From positions 62,506,652 to 62,570,651 of the forward strand of contig CM036755.1 in the NCBI GenBank assembly GCA_020796225.1: a stretch of DNA of 64,000 nucleotides, in the 5' to 3' direction. The notes under the pieces were generated by a model that had not been told where the DNA came from, made no database searches, and saw nothing but the letters and a program-made list of their open reading frames with translations. Each line of letters opens with the position of its first letter. Within the stretch, counting starts at the first letter, position 1. The DNA is from Arion vulgaris. Its lineage: Eukaryota > Mollusca > Gastropoda > Stylommatophora > Arionidae. The translations under genes were made by a program, and so were the position numbers. Shown piece after piece: positions 31,770 through 42,299 of this stretch.

Positions 31770-32289
31770 CTTCTTCTTCTTCTGCGTTCTCACTAGATTG
31801 GGATTTCGATTCTCTAATAAAGGCAGCCGTCTGTCTCAGATTATCAGCCACGCCATACAGTTTGTCTTCGACACTAGTGTAAGTGGGCCACCTCTTTCTT
31901 CTCAAGTCTGCATACTGGGGCAGTTCTGTAGGATATAATTTCTATGATTTCTGCTTCCCCGTTTATGCCGACCTCTTCCTGCAGTAAGTTTTGGCCACAC
32001 TCGTGATGATGGGTCTGACATTCTTACCGTGTGGCTATATCTCCGAGGCAGATTGGCGACCGTAGAATCCGTTATCCCATTCCTCCTGTGAGGGTCGTTG
32101 CACCATGTTATGCGTCTTACGGCCTGGTGCATCCGTTTTCTGCAAGCATTTGTTTCGGTTAGCATTCCTTAGCGGACACATGCATCCGATTTCAACTAAA
32201 TCTCCTTACTCGCCTCTTACGACATGCGTGGCAGGTAACAGTGGTTCTATTCTTTACGTCCCAATATTGGGCCGGTAACCACTCGGGCG
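31770..32289 (-). mobile_element. G-type retroposon, 9-bp TSD
   Basis: Cleanest G copy, 520 bp, flanked by ggaatgttt at 31761-31769 and 32290-32298. In sense order: shared head (to about 32160), a middle beginning aatgctaaccgaaac, then an L-RH1-derived 3' end (ILQNCPSMQT-like and TAAFIRES peptides) and a (GAA)n tail. It shows the head joined to LINE coding sequence. Confidence 0.88.
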
Positions 32290-32327
32290 GGAATGTTTGA
32301 ATTGACCTTCATTGAAAATGACTGGTT

Positions 32328-32469
32328 GAGCTGAAAAGCGACTAAAGTTTCAGCAAATGTTTTGTCTACATTCAATACCATTATAGAGAAGAGAATGAGA
32401 GCTGAAAAGCGACTAAAGTTTCAACAAATGTTTTGTCTGCATTCAATACCATTATAGAGAAGGAGAATG
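32328..32469. repeat. 71-bp tandem duplication
   Basis: gagctgaaaagcgactaaag through ccattatagagaag appears twice, 71 bases apart, with a few substitutions. Confidence 0.9.
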
Positions 32470-32476
32470 AGAGAGA

Positions 32477-32735
32477 CACAAAGAGAAATAATGAAGAGAA
32501 ATAATGAAGAGAAATAATGAAGAGAAATAATGAAGAGAAATAATGAAGAGAAATAATGAAGAGAAATAATGAAGAGAAATACACATGAAGAGAAATACAC
32601 ATGAAGAGAAATACACATGAAGAGAAATACACATGAAGAGAAATACACATGAAGAGAAATACACATGAAGAGAAATACACATGAAGAGAAATACACATGA
32701 AGAGAAATACACATGAAGAGAAATACACATGAAGA
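32477..32735. repeat. 13-bp then 16-bp minisatellites
   Basis: About seven units of gaagagaaataat are followed without a break by about ten units of gaagagaaatacacat. The units share gaagagaaata, so one arose from the other by a 3-base change in length. Confidence 0.95.
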
Positions 32736-32803
32736 CACGAAAATCAGACAAAAAAGAGCAAATATATATGAGGCGGAGAGACATAGACAGAGAGAGAGAG
32801 AAA

Positions 32804-34533
32804 GACTGAGAGACAGATCAGGAGAAAAGACTGAGAGACAGATCAAAAAGACATTGAGCGATCGGAGAGAAAGACATTGAGAGACAGATCGGAGAGAAAG
32901 ACATTGAGAGACAGATCGGAGAGAAAGACATTGAGAGACAGATCGGGAGAGAAAGACATTGAGAGACAGATCGGAGAGAAAGACATTGAGAGACAGATCG
33001 AGAAAGACATTGAAGACAGATCGGGAGAAAGACATTGAGAGACAGATCGGAGAGAAAGACATTGAGAGACAGATCGGGAGAGAAAGACATTGAGAGACAG
33101 ATCGGGAGAGAAAGACATTGAGAGACAGATGGGAGAGAAAGACATTGAGAGACAGATCGGAGAGAAAGACATTGAGAGACAGATCGGGAGAGAAAGACAT
33201 TGAGAGACAGATCGGGAGAGAAAGACATTGAGAGACAGATCGGGAGAGAAAGACATTGAGAGACAGATCAGGAGAGAAAGACATTGAGAGACAGATCGGA
33301 GAGAAAGACATTGAGAGACAGATCGGGAGAAAGACATTGAGAGACAGATCAGAGAGAAAGACATTGAGAGACAGATCAGGAGAGAAAGACATTGAGAGAC
33401 AGATCGGAGAGAAAGACATTGAGAGACAGATCGGAGAGAAAGACATTGAGAGACAGATCGGAGAGAAAGACATTGAGAGACAGATCGGAGAAAGACATTG
33501 AGAGACAGATGGAGAGAAAGACATTGAGAGACAGATCGGGGAGAAAGACATTGAGAGACAGATCGGAGAGAAAGACATTGAGAGACAGATCGAGAGAGAA
33601 AGACATTGAGAGACAGATCGAGAGAAAGACATTGAGAGACAGATCGGAGAGAAAGACATTAGAGACAGATCGGAGAGAAAGACATTGAGAGACAGATCGA
33701 GAGAAAGACATTGAGAGACAGATCGGAGAGAAAAGACATTGAGAGACAGATGGGAGAGAAAGACATTGAGAGACAGATCGGAGAGAAAGACATTGAGAGA
33801 CAGATCGGGAGAGAAAGACATTGAGAGACAGATCGGAGAGAAAGACATTGAGAGACAGATCGGAGAGAAAGACATTGAGAACAGATGGGAGAAAAGACAT
33901 TGAGAGACAGATCGAGAGAAAGACATTGAGAGACAGATCGGAGAGAAAGACATTGAGAGACAGATCGGAGAGAAAGACATTGAGAGACAGATCGGAGAGA
34001 AAGACATTGAGAGACAGATGGGAGAGAAAGACATTGAGAGACAGATCGGAGAGAAAGACATTGAGAGACAGATCGGAGAGAAAGACATTGAGAGACAGAT
34101 GGGAGAGAAAGACATTGAGAGACAGATCGGAGAAAAGACATTGAGAGACAGATCGAGAGAAAGACATTGAGAGACAGATCGTGAGAGAAAGACATTGAGA
34201 GACAGATCGGAGAGAAGACATTGAGAGACAGATGGGAGAGAAAGACATTGAGAGACAGATCGGAGAGAAAGACATTGAGAGACAGATCGGGAGAGAAAGA
34301 CATTGAGAGACAGATCGGGAGAGAAAGACATTGAGAGACAGATGGGGAGAGAAGACATTGGAGACAGATCAGAGAGAAAGACATAGAAAGACAGATCGGG
34401 AGAGAAAGACATTGAGAGACAGATGGGGAGAGAAAGACATTGAGAGACAGATCGGGAGAGAAAGACATTGAGAGACAGATGGGGAGAGAAAGGCATTGAG
34501 AGACAGATCGGGAGAGAAAGACATTGAGAGACA
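32804..34533. repeat. 27-bp minisatellite, about 64 copies
   Basis: Unit attgagagacagatcggaga followed by gaaagac, with frequent 26- and 28-base variants. Because 27 is a multiple of three, minus-strand translation yields long CLSMSFSPI-type repeats broken only by indels; the 691-residue frame spanning this array is an artefact. Confidence 0.97.
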
Positions 34534-34559
34534 GAGAGCCAAAACCCTACTGAGTTAAT

Positions 34560-35018
34560 GGAGATTTCAGTTATGAGACAAGCAGAGATAGAGAGAGAAA
34601 GAGAGAGAGAGAGAGGGGGGTTTAGTAGAAGTAGACAGAGACGCGACGAATGATTGCAAGACAGATGTTGCTATTTTGTGATGTAGTTAAAGTACAAATG
34701 AACATGAAAGAGAGGCAAAAAGATAAAGGGACAGTCAGACACATCAAGAGAGAGAGAGGGAGAGAGAGAGAGAGAAAGAGAACGAGAGAGAAGCGGAGAC
34801 AAAACGGAGAGTGGAAGAGATAAATGTACATCGGCACTGCGAGAAAGAGATACAAACAGCTACGCTATAAGAAAGAGTGCGTCACTGAGAGAAAGAGAGA
34901 GAGAAGAGGACGGCGACGACACTGCAAGAGAAAGACAGCAAAAATGCGAAAGAGAAACAGAGACACTGTGAGAGAGAACGAGAGAGACAGTGACACTGTA
35001 AGAGAGAAATAGCGACAC

Positions 35019-35053
<35 letters not shown>

Positions 35054-35475
35054 CAGCGACACTGCGATAGAGAACATCAACATTCCGAGAGAGAAACGGC
35101 GACACTGTGAAGAGGAGACATCAATTGCGAGAGACACAGCAACACTGCCAGAGAGGCATCGATACTGTGAGAGAGACATTGACACTGCGAGAGAGACAGA
35201 AACGGCAACATTGTGTAAGATAGAGACAGTGACATTGCGAGGAACACAGCAACACTGCGAGAGAGAGCGACACTGCGAGAGAGAGCGACACTATTAGAGG
35301 GAGCGACAATGCGAGAGAGAGAGAGCGAGAGTGGGAAGAGAGACGGAAATAGACACGAGAGAGAGACACACACACACAGAGCAATGTATAACATTTGACT
35401 AGACTAAAAGAGAGACATGAACATAAGTGATACAACGATGCTGCAATAAAGAGAGAGAGAGAGAGAGAGGGTGGC
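34560..35475. repeat. GA-rich low-complexity and degenerate gacactgcgagaga repeats
   Basis: Long purine-rich tract. The middle part (about 34900-35340) repeats gacactgcgagagaga-like units irregularly, flanked by pure (GA)n. Confidence 0.9.
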
Positions 35476-35512
35476 ATACATGTATAATTTTAAATTTAAC
35501 TAAAGAAATACG

Positions 35513-35730
35513 TATCAATATAAGGGAAGACTGCATGGAGGCAAAACTATGAAGCAATGGCGAAACACGTAAAAACAAAATACTATAGTTTTACAAAATA
35601 CGAAAACAATAACAGTACACTGCAACGTTTCGACCAAAAGGCCTTCATCAAGCAAAGGATGCAAACAAAGTGAAGAAATTCACTCCATACACGGCACACT
35701 ACATATAGAATCATACAATAAATTCCTAAC
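35513..35730 (-). mobile_element. H element, 218 bp, 13-bp TSD
   Basis: Perfect duplication ctaaagaaatacg at 35500-35512 and 35731-35743. It is the longest intact single H unit. In sense it begins gttaggaatttattgtatga, has the core ttgatgaaggccttttggtc then gaaacgttgc, and ends cttcccttatattgata. Confidence 0.87.
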
Positions 35731-35743
35731 CTAAAGAAATACG

Positions 35744-36026
35744 CTTGAACACAAGAGAGACAGAAAGACCAACGACAATATATTTTTAGAAAAGACTACC
35801 AAACAAAACAACCACACAAAAAAAAACACAAAAAACTTTAAACTTGCATTTTAAAATCAATGTGAGTCATATATATTATTTTTCCTTCTGTTATTTTCTT
35901 CATATTTTAACAATGTCTTTCATCCCATTGACCATTCTCATTATCACAGAACTCACAAAGATGTTACTAGTAATGATATTAAACTTATTTTCTTTGATGT
36001 TCTTGAAATTGTTGACTTTCTTGATT
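35744..36026. other. AT-rich unassigned sequence
   Basis: No coding or repeat signal. Confidence 0.35.
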
Positions 36027-36060
36027 TATATATGTCTGTAGTTACTTCTGTATACATCTT

Positions 36061-36547
36061 CTTCTTCTTCTTCTTCTTCTTCTTCTTCTTCTTCTTCTTC
36101 TTCTTTTCGAATGTTTCATATCGAACCTTTGTTAACCACTTTATGTGATCTCTATGTGATCTCTATGTGATCTCTATGTGATCTCTATGTGATCTCTATG
36201 TGATCTCTATGTGATCTCTATGTGATCTCTATGTGATCTCTATGTGATCTCTATGTGATCTCTATGTGATCTCTATGTGATCTCTATGTGATCTCTATGT
36301 GATCTCTATGTGATCTCTATGTGATCTCTATGTGATCTCTATGTGATCTGAGACTAAGTGCGATTGTACGATGTGCACAGTTATGCGCCTACAAGTAGGC
36401 CATAACATCCGATTTCTGCATTTTTTTTTTATTTACTAGGGTAGCTTCCATAAGCACCTACATCAGTCGCCATTTACGACATACCATGTAGATCGCGGTG
36501 TTACTATTCTTTGCTCCCCTTGCGAGCCTCGGCAATACACATTCTTG
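36061..36547 (-). mobile_element. E-type retroposon with internal minisatellite expansion
   Basis: TTC tail of about 45 bases, ttcatatcgaacctttgtta, then the expanded region, cgattgtacgatgtgcacag, tacaagtaggccataacatc and the shared head. Flanks gtatacatct / gcatacatct (9 of 10) suggest a TSD. Both flanks carry units of the neighbouring 28-bp minisatellite, so E landed inside that array. Confidence 0.82.
36142..36352. repeat. 11-bp minisatellite inside E, about 19 copies
   Basis: Unit tatgtgatctc repeated with no visible variation. Other E copies have one related stretch here (gatttgtatgtgatctgag), so this is a recent expansion of transposon sequence. Confidence 0.97.
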
Positions 36548-36575
36548 CATACATCTATGTCTGTCGTTACTTTAA

Positions 36576-36895
36576 ATACACTCTTAAAGTGTCTATGAAA
36601 TGCTTCGATATAGACACAACGTGCTGGAAATCCATGGTGCAATATCACCAAATGTGGTGCTGTAACAACAAAAAAGGAACCCTTATAACTGAGAATCATC
36701 GCGCCCTTGAGGCACAGAGAAAACGAGCTGTGCGAAACGACAGAACACAAAAACACCCACATGTCTAACCTTGATCATGTATGCCTCACCTTTGGTTGGG
36801 GACTGTGTTCTAGGTTTGGACTCTACAGTCACCTCCGTACACACCAGAGATGTGCAGCATCACACGTCTGAGACTGTTGTCGTCATCACAAGGGA
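36576..36895 (+). mobile_element. LINE C-terminus with C2H2-like finger
   Basis: Plus frames give LKVSMKCFDIDTTCWKS, then NHRALEAQRKRAVRNDRTQK, and after a frameshift LCSRFGLYSHLRTHQ, the second half of a C2H2 zinc finger found at the end of some LINE ORF2 proteins. The first finger Cys pair reads CLTFGWGLC with one Cys lost. It interrupts the 28-bp array. Confidence 0.68.
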
Positions 36896-36899
36896 CGTA

Positions 36900-37278
36900 T
36901 CTGTTATTACTTCTGTATACATCTATGTCTGTCGTTACTTAGGGATACATCTATGTTTGTCGTTACTTCTGTATACATCTATGTCTGTCGTTACTTCTGT
37001 ATAAATCTATGTATGTAATTAATTCTGCATAAATCTATGTCTGTCATTACTTCTGTATAAATCTATGTCTGTCATTACTTCTGTATAAATCTATGTCTGT
37101 CATTACTTCTGTATAAATATATATCTGTCATTACTTCTGTATAAATATATGTCTGTCGCTACTTCTGTATAAATCTATGTCTGTCATTACTTCTGTATAA
37201 ATCTATGTCTGTGTGTCGTTACTTCTGTATAAATCTATGTTAGTCGTTACTTCTGTATACAGCAATGTCTGTCGTTAC
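36900..37278. repeat. 28-bp minisatellite, about 13 copies
   Basis: Unit ctgtataaatctatgtctgt plus cattactt with variants (catacatct, tcgttactt, a 4-base gtgt insertion at about 37210). Outlying units at 36027-36060 and 36548-36575 show the array was once larger and has been split by insertions. Confidence 0.93.
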
Positions 37279-37412
37279 TCCTCAGCACTTCAGATTTCTG
37301 CGATGCTTTTTATTTACTAGGATAGCTCTCCTATGCCTCTACCGTAATGGACTCTTACGACATGTCTTGTAGGTCGCAGTGTTATTATTCTTTGCTGCAA
37401 TTGTGCGCTCTG
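37279..37412 (-). mobile_element. E-type retroposon, truncated
   Basis: Starts at cagatttctgcgatgctttt and ends in the shared head near tgctgcaattgtg. The tail half is lost. Confidence 0.65.
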
Positions 37413-37560
37413 GCATTTGAGCTCTCAATTCCCGACTGCTGTCCCAGAATATGTTTCAACAAATATATTGATGTTTTAGTAGTTAGTTTTTATTTTTTCT
37501 ATGGTTGGGTCCCAACCTAATGCAAAACCCTTCAGCCTGAAGTGTAGGGTGTGTCCCTCT
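37413..37560. other. Unassigned sequence
   Basis: Short unique stretch leading into the 67-bp array. Confidence 0.3.
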
Positions 37561-37912
37561 GCGACTGATCCCTACATATCAGATCCTCTGACATATCTCT
37601 CTGGGTAGCTAGGTAACTTAAGCCCTCCAACCAACTACATGGTGGGTCAGATCCTCCGACATATCTCTCTGGATCGTTAGGTAACTTAAGCCCTCCAACC
37701 AACTACATGGGGGTCAGATCCTCCGACATATCTCTCTGGATCGTTAGGTAACTTAAGCCCTCCAACCAACTACATGGGGGTCAGATCCTCCGACATATCT
37801 CTCTGGATCGTTAGGTAACTTAAGCCCTCCAGCCAACTACATGGGGTGTCAGATCCTCCGGCATATCTCTCTGAGTCGCTAGGATACTCAAACCCTCCAA
37901 CCACCTATATGG
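37561..37912. repeat. 67-bp tandem repeat, about 5 copies
   Basis: Unit gatcctccgacatatctctc, tggatcgttaggtaactta, agccctccaaccaactacat and ggggtca; starts at 37650, 37717 and 37784 are exactly 67 bases apart. It is followed by (GGGT)n at about 37912-37940. Confidence 0.95.
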
Positions 37913-38039
37913 GGTGGGGTGGGTGGGTGGGTGGGTGGGGGTAACACCGTTGGCTGATTGTTTTTCCTACAAGTCTCTAATAGTCTCGTCTTTTTTGTAT
38001 TTCTTACCTCTCCTTGTTACTCCAGCGATTTTTCGCAGG

Positions 38040-38910
38040 CATCTCCGCAACCATCTTATTCATCACCATCAGCACCATGTAGCTTGTTCCTTCCGGAACT
38101 TGTCTCCCATGACAGCAGTCCCGAAAAACTCTCTGTTCTTGACAATTGACTGGGGTCAGCAGCAGTCATTCTCAGATCGACAATACTTCTTGTACCTATC
38201 GTCGTCTAGGTCTTCCTCTCATTCTTCTTCCATGCACCATTCCCTCCAATATTACTTATTCTAGGAACTCATGTTGTTTGATGTGTCCGAAATATTTAAT
38301 TTTCCTTAATGTTATGCTCTTTAATAACCAACTCTCTTTTTTTTTTTCTTTCGTCCGCTTTCAACTCAGACGAAGTTTCATCTCTGAAACTGATTTTTGC
38401 GTGAAAATCTGTTTTTCCAATTTCTTACAATGGCAGCAGCGTGCACATTGTAAATTACTTTACACTGGCAGCCGTGTGCTCAATGTACTCGTAATTAGTA
38501 TTCCTCGCCATACAGGCAGATTTTCTCCGACTTCAGAGATACTCATGTTATCGTCCTGAGTAAGACCAGGGACTCGAACAAATGCCGGACAGTAGGTTCG
38601 AACCCGAGCTATGAGGCGTCTCACAGCTAGCAGGCCGAGCTACTATCAACTACTCTAGGCAGTCCCCCACCAACTCTCTTTAATATCAAGCTGTTGCAGA
38701 ACAGAAGCATTTGTTCTTTTCTGTCTATGATATTCTAAGTACTCTTCTGTAGCATTTCCATTCAAATTCATTAATGATCTTCTCCGCCACTTTGTCAATG
38801 GTCCATGTCTCACAATATGTTGCCAAGGAAAACATACAGGCTCTTAAACACTTGATTTTTGTTCTTATGTCAATTCCCTTCCATAACCAACTTGTTACCA
38901 ATCTCAAATG
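38040..38910 (-). mobile_element. L-YK-like LINE, split by S7
   Basis: Right part (38670-38910) reads TKIKCLRACMFSLATYCETW and EWKCYRRVLRIS, clearly L-YK-like. Left part (38040-38339) carries the diverged C-terminus (MTAADPSQL-like) and tail region. The two are separated by an S7 SINE with a 12-bp TSD. Confidence 0.68.
38340..38669 (-). mobile_element. S7 tRNA-derived SINE, 12-bp TSD
   Basis: Flanked by ccaactctcttt at 38328-38339 and 38670-38681. The minus strand starts with a tRNA-like head (box A-like agtagctcggcctgctag, box B-like ctcgggttcgaacctac), continues through cctgtatggcgaggaatac and ends in a poly-A run (t run at 38340-38348 on plus). Partial relatives at 50545-50690 and 61975-62136. 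Confidence 0.84.
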
Positions 38911-38931
38911 CATAAGCCAACAAAATTAGTT

Positions 38932-38996
38932 GATAATATTACAGTAAAGGTGGATTGGATTCAATAATATAACAGTAAAGGTGGATTGGATTCGAT
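38932..38996. repeat. 33-bp direct duplication
   Basis: aacagtaaaggtggattgga occurs twice in succession. Confidence 0.85.
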
Positions 38997-39164
38997 AAGA
39001 GAAAGAGTATCGTTCTCTAGAAATTATTGATGCTACTTGACAGAAAGTTCTTGCAGAAAGAACAAGGTTAAGTGGCACATTAAATCAAAGTCTGGCACCA
39101 GTCAGAATTGACGGATCGAGATATGAAGAATATTTCTATTTGGTGGTCTTAGCAGTCTTTTACT

Positions 39165-39310
39165 CCCATCTCTCAGTAGGTCTTTCATTCCATCACTCAC
39201 ATCTCACAGTATGTCTTTTATTCTATCACTCACATCTAACAGTAGGTCTTTTATTCTATCACTCACTTCTCACAGCAGATCTTTCATTCCATCACTCACA
39301 TCACACAGTA
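39165..39310. repeat. 33-bp tandem repeat, about 4 copies
   Basis: Unit tctttcattccatcactcac then atctcacagtagg; starts 39181 and 39214 are 33 bases apart. Confidence 0.92.
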
Positions 39311-39776
39311 GGTTGTGCCCTCCATCACTTCGAATGTCATATTAGTTGGTTCATTCAATCACTCACATCACGCAGTAAGTTGTGCCCTCCATCACTTCGA
39401 ATGTCACATTAGTTGGTTCATTCAATCACTCTTATCACGCAGTAAGTTGTGCCCTCCATCACTTCGAATGTCACATTAGTTGGTTCATTCAATCACTCAC
39501 ATCACGCAGTAAGTTGTGCCCTCCATCACTTCGAATGTCACATTAGTTGGTTCATTCAATCACTCACATCACGCAGTAAGTTGTGCCCTCCATCACTTCG
39601 AATGTCATATTAGTTGGTTCATTCAATCACTCACATCACGCAGTAAGTTGTGCCCTCCATCACTTTCGAATGTCACATTAGTTGGTTCATTCAATCACTC
39701 ACATCACACAGTAGGTTGTGCCCTCCATCACTTCGAATGTCATATTAGTTGGTTCATTCAATCACTCTAATCACGC
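39311..39776. repeat. 67-bp tandem repeat, about 7 copies
   Basis: Unit tcattcaatcactcacatca, cgcagtaagttgtgccctcc, atcacttcgaatgtcacatt and agttggt; phase points 39361, 39428 and 39495 confirm the period. It shares the tcactcacatca core with the 33-bp array on its left, from which it probably grew by a compound duplication. Confidence 0.95.
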
Positions 39777-39814
39777 ATTTAGTTTTTGCTCCATCAATTC
39801 AGAAGACTCATATA

Positions 39815-40108
39815 CAATTCTAGGAAATAAGACCCCATAACTGTCGCGTCATCCTCACATAGACTAATTCATTTTAAAAATAACACAACATGCTAACTCA
39901 AAGCTATATTATGTAACAAATTAAGTTTAACACTAAGGAATATCAGTATTATTAACAATTGTTATGAATAAATAAGTATAGAAATGAGTAAAATTGCAAA
40001 AGAAGCATAGTGTTCTATCAAACACATATAAAAACAAGCCCCCATTTAACAGAAATTGTCGATTTCCCGTATGAGCTACTCGGCCTTATGTTGCCGGGGG
40101 CCCCGATC
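39815..40108 (-). mobile_element. M transposon, partial copy
   Basis: The reverse complement aligns with M at 45363-45859 and 45925-46245: gtttgatagaacact, ttaaacttaatttg, gagttagcatgttgtgtt. The inverted end ctactcggccttatgttgcc lies at its right. The left terminus is degraded. Confidence 0.62.
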
Positions 40109-40109
40109 A

Positions 40110-40330
40110 GACCCACAAACATTTTTGTTTACTGACCTAAGTCATTAGTGGTTCCTTCTCTGTTCTTACGAAAGGTCTGTGTGTGTCGCTCTGTCATAGC
40201 ATCTCAGTGAGAGAATCTCCCGAAACATTTACAAACATACTAAATCAGTGCTGTACTACGTTCTAATATAGTGTGCGCATCTGGATGATGGTTGTGAAGG
40301 TGCAGGCGCCATATTTTGATTGCAATACGC
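40110..40330. other. Unassigned sequence
   Basis: Nothing recognised. Confidence 0.3.
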
Positions 40331-41020
40331 ATCATCATCAAATAGCTTGTCCTGAACAGAACTTTTGTCACATTAAAAGTCCTTCGGAATTTCTCTCTCT
40401 CTCATCGGCCAGATGCCTCGCCTTTGTAGTCGTCATGTTCTTCTTCTTCTTCTTTACGTTCGTTCTTTACGACCAATTTTAATCACTTTTTGAAATATGT
40501 TTGATCTTTGCCAAGAACGTATATACGTTGCACATTGGTTTGGTAGGCCCCTAAACGCATAGACTTGTACATGTTTAGGAAACGTGCATCCGATTTCAGC
40601 GAAACCTCCATAGTCGCCTCTTACCACATGCGTGGCAGGTAACAGTGGTTTTATTCTTTACACCCCAAATTTGGGCACCGGTAACCACTCAGGCGCGTCA
40701 TGTTCAAACCATCAGTTACATTCTGAATCCATCTTCTCCGTGGTTTCCTCTTCTTCTCTTTGCCGGTATGCCTCCTTCCATGATAGTCTTCTCCAGCATT
40801 TCGTGTCTTTTTATATGTCCAACATATCTCACTTTTCTCTGTCTTATTTGTAGCATCAGCAAGTTTTCTTTGATTTTGAGTTATTTCTGGATACATCTAT
40901 GTGTTTTCTTCTCTGTCCATGATATACCAAGAAATCTTCTGTAAAACTTATATTCAAAAACCTATATATATTTTCAAACTGCCTTGTTAAATGTTCATTC
41001 TTCACACCCATACGTATTAC
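40331..41020 (-). mobile_element. L-YK LINE 3' region, split by F
   Basis: Tail (catcatcatcaaatag) at 40331, then the C-terminal coding strand, resuming after F with WIQNVTDGLNMT, EKSEICWTYKKTR and, near 40920, YHGQRRKHIDVSR (frame-shifted WTEK-type text). F inserted at cgtcatgttc. Confidence 0.8.
40441..40695 (-). mobile_element. F-type retroposon, 10-bp TSD
   Basis: Perfect TSD cgtcatgttc at 40431-40440 and 40696-40705 within L-YK sequence. 255 bp, same length as the plus-sense copy at 19831-20085. Confidence 0.9.
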
Positions 41021-41179
41021 AATACTACTGCTAATAATGATAACAATAGTAATGTTAATATAGTCGAGATCTGGACGTTTTCTCCAGGGAAAAAACAAAG
41101 GTTAGGATCAGGAGACAGTAGAATGGTTACTACCATTCATCTACATATTACCAAATGCTATATATAGCCTATATTAATG

Positions 41180-41592
41180 TGTGACTCTGAAACATGGACA
41201 GTGAACAAGCAGTTGTGAGACAGAATTGATGCATTTGAGATGTGGATATACAGAAGAATAGGCAGAGTTTCATGGACAGAAAAACAGACAAATAAACAAG
41301 TTGTAGGAAAACTAGGCATGAAGAAACAATTATTAAGAGAAATAAAATTCAGACAAGTAAAGTATTTTGGGCACATAAAAGACATGACACCATGATAAAA
41401 CATTTACTAGAGAGGAAAGTTGAGGGGGGGAAGAGCAAAAGGAAGACCGAGAGATAAGTGGGAGGGAAACTTTAAGAAATGGACAGGTTACAGTCTGGCA
41501 ATGTGCAACACCAAGGCGAAAGACAGAGAATGCTGGAGATTCATTGCAGCAACCTTCGATGTGGAGACGGCACCTGATGATGATGAGAATGG
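41180..41592 (+). mobile_element. LINE C-terminal region with GATGATGATG end
   Basis: The plus frame reads RIDAFEMWIYRRIGRVSWTE, KQLLREIKFRQVKYFGHIKD and, after a stop near 41395, GRAKGRPRDKWEGNF and DRECWRFIAATFDVETAP before gatgatgatgag. It is the usual C-terminal ORF2 block, with the tail beginning inside the frame. Confidence 0.75.
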
Positions 41593-41599
41593 TTACAAA

Positions 41600-41870
41600 A
41601 TAAAACAAGATTGCAAAATAAGTTAGATCGTGTTCATGGGAGTGAAACAAAAAAAAAACAACTGAAAAATAGTATTCTTAAAATTTGATTAACGATAACG
41701 TTGAAAGAGGAAAATACGGCGCCATGAATGAATGACAAGGACGCCATGGCGCCGGCGGGATGCCGCGTTGGAGAGCGCTGCACTAAAAGCTTGATTCTGT
41801 TACACAAAACACACACCAACATATTAAACATTCTATTGATATTCGTTACTATACTCATATGATTAATTGA
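41600..41870. other. Unassigned sequence
   Basis: Contains a small GC-rich spot (gcgccggcgggatgccgcg, 41749-41767) but no recognisable gene. Confidence 0.3.
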
Positions 41871-41873
41871 GTG

Positions 41874-42296
41874 AATGATAGTACCATCATCATTGCACTT
41901 CAATGAGTAACCATGTTTGTTCCTATCTCTTTCTTACACCGGAAGATCTTTGCAACAGTGCACTAACTCAGCAGCAAGGTCGCAGGTCTCCGATATAATA
42001 TAGAAAACTGTGAAAATATTTTGTAGGTATTTTGTTTAAAAAAGATGTTTTTCTAATGAACTTTGTCTGGGCACATGTATTTCAGCTTATTTTTCCCGAT
42101 TTTGAATTGCCAAGGGTCTTTTACCTGCTCAATTGGGACACGGGAAACTACGTTTTATCGTCCGTCTCCGATAGAACTAGTATCTCACCTACACTGTGAT
42201 TAGGGTTCTCTAAAATAAAATCCCTATAGCTCCACGAGGGAGGGAACTGAGTATCTTTGAAACGAGAGGCGAGCACCCTAACCTCTACGCCACAAA
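41874..42296 (-). mobile_element. S5 tRNA-derived SINE
   Basis: Minus copy spanning head to tail: cgagcaccctaacctctacg (complement of box A) at the right, tacgttttatcgtccgtctc in the middle and a tail of gatagtaccatcatcattgc at the left. The tail repeat has decayed to attcactcaattaatc. Confidence 0.72.
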
Positions 42297-42299
42297 TAC

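Noticed and set aside
32421..34496. 691-residue minus-strand protein of 9-residue repeats
   Set aside because: A product of the 27-bp minisatellite. Three overlapping frames show the same repeat and plus-strand frames are open too; nothing distinguishes it from an artefact.
34824..35477. Arg/Glu-rich and Ser/Leu-rich proteins on both strands
   Set aside because: Purine-rich low-complexity DNA gives charged peptides on one strand and Ser-Leu peptides on the other.
39311..39776. CRISPR array or similar repeat-spacer system
   Set aside because: Units are contiguous 67-bp tandem repeats without unique spacers, in animal DNA with no cas-like genes.
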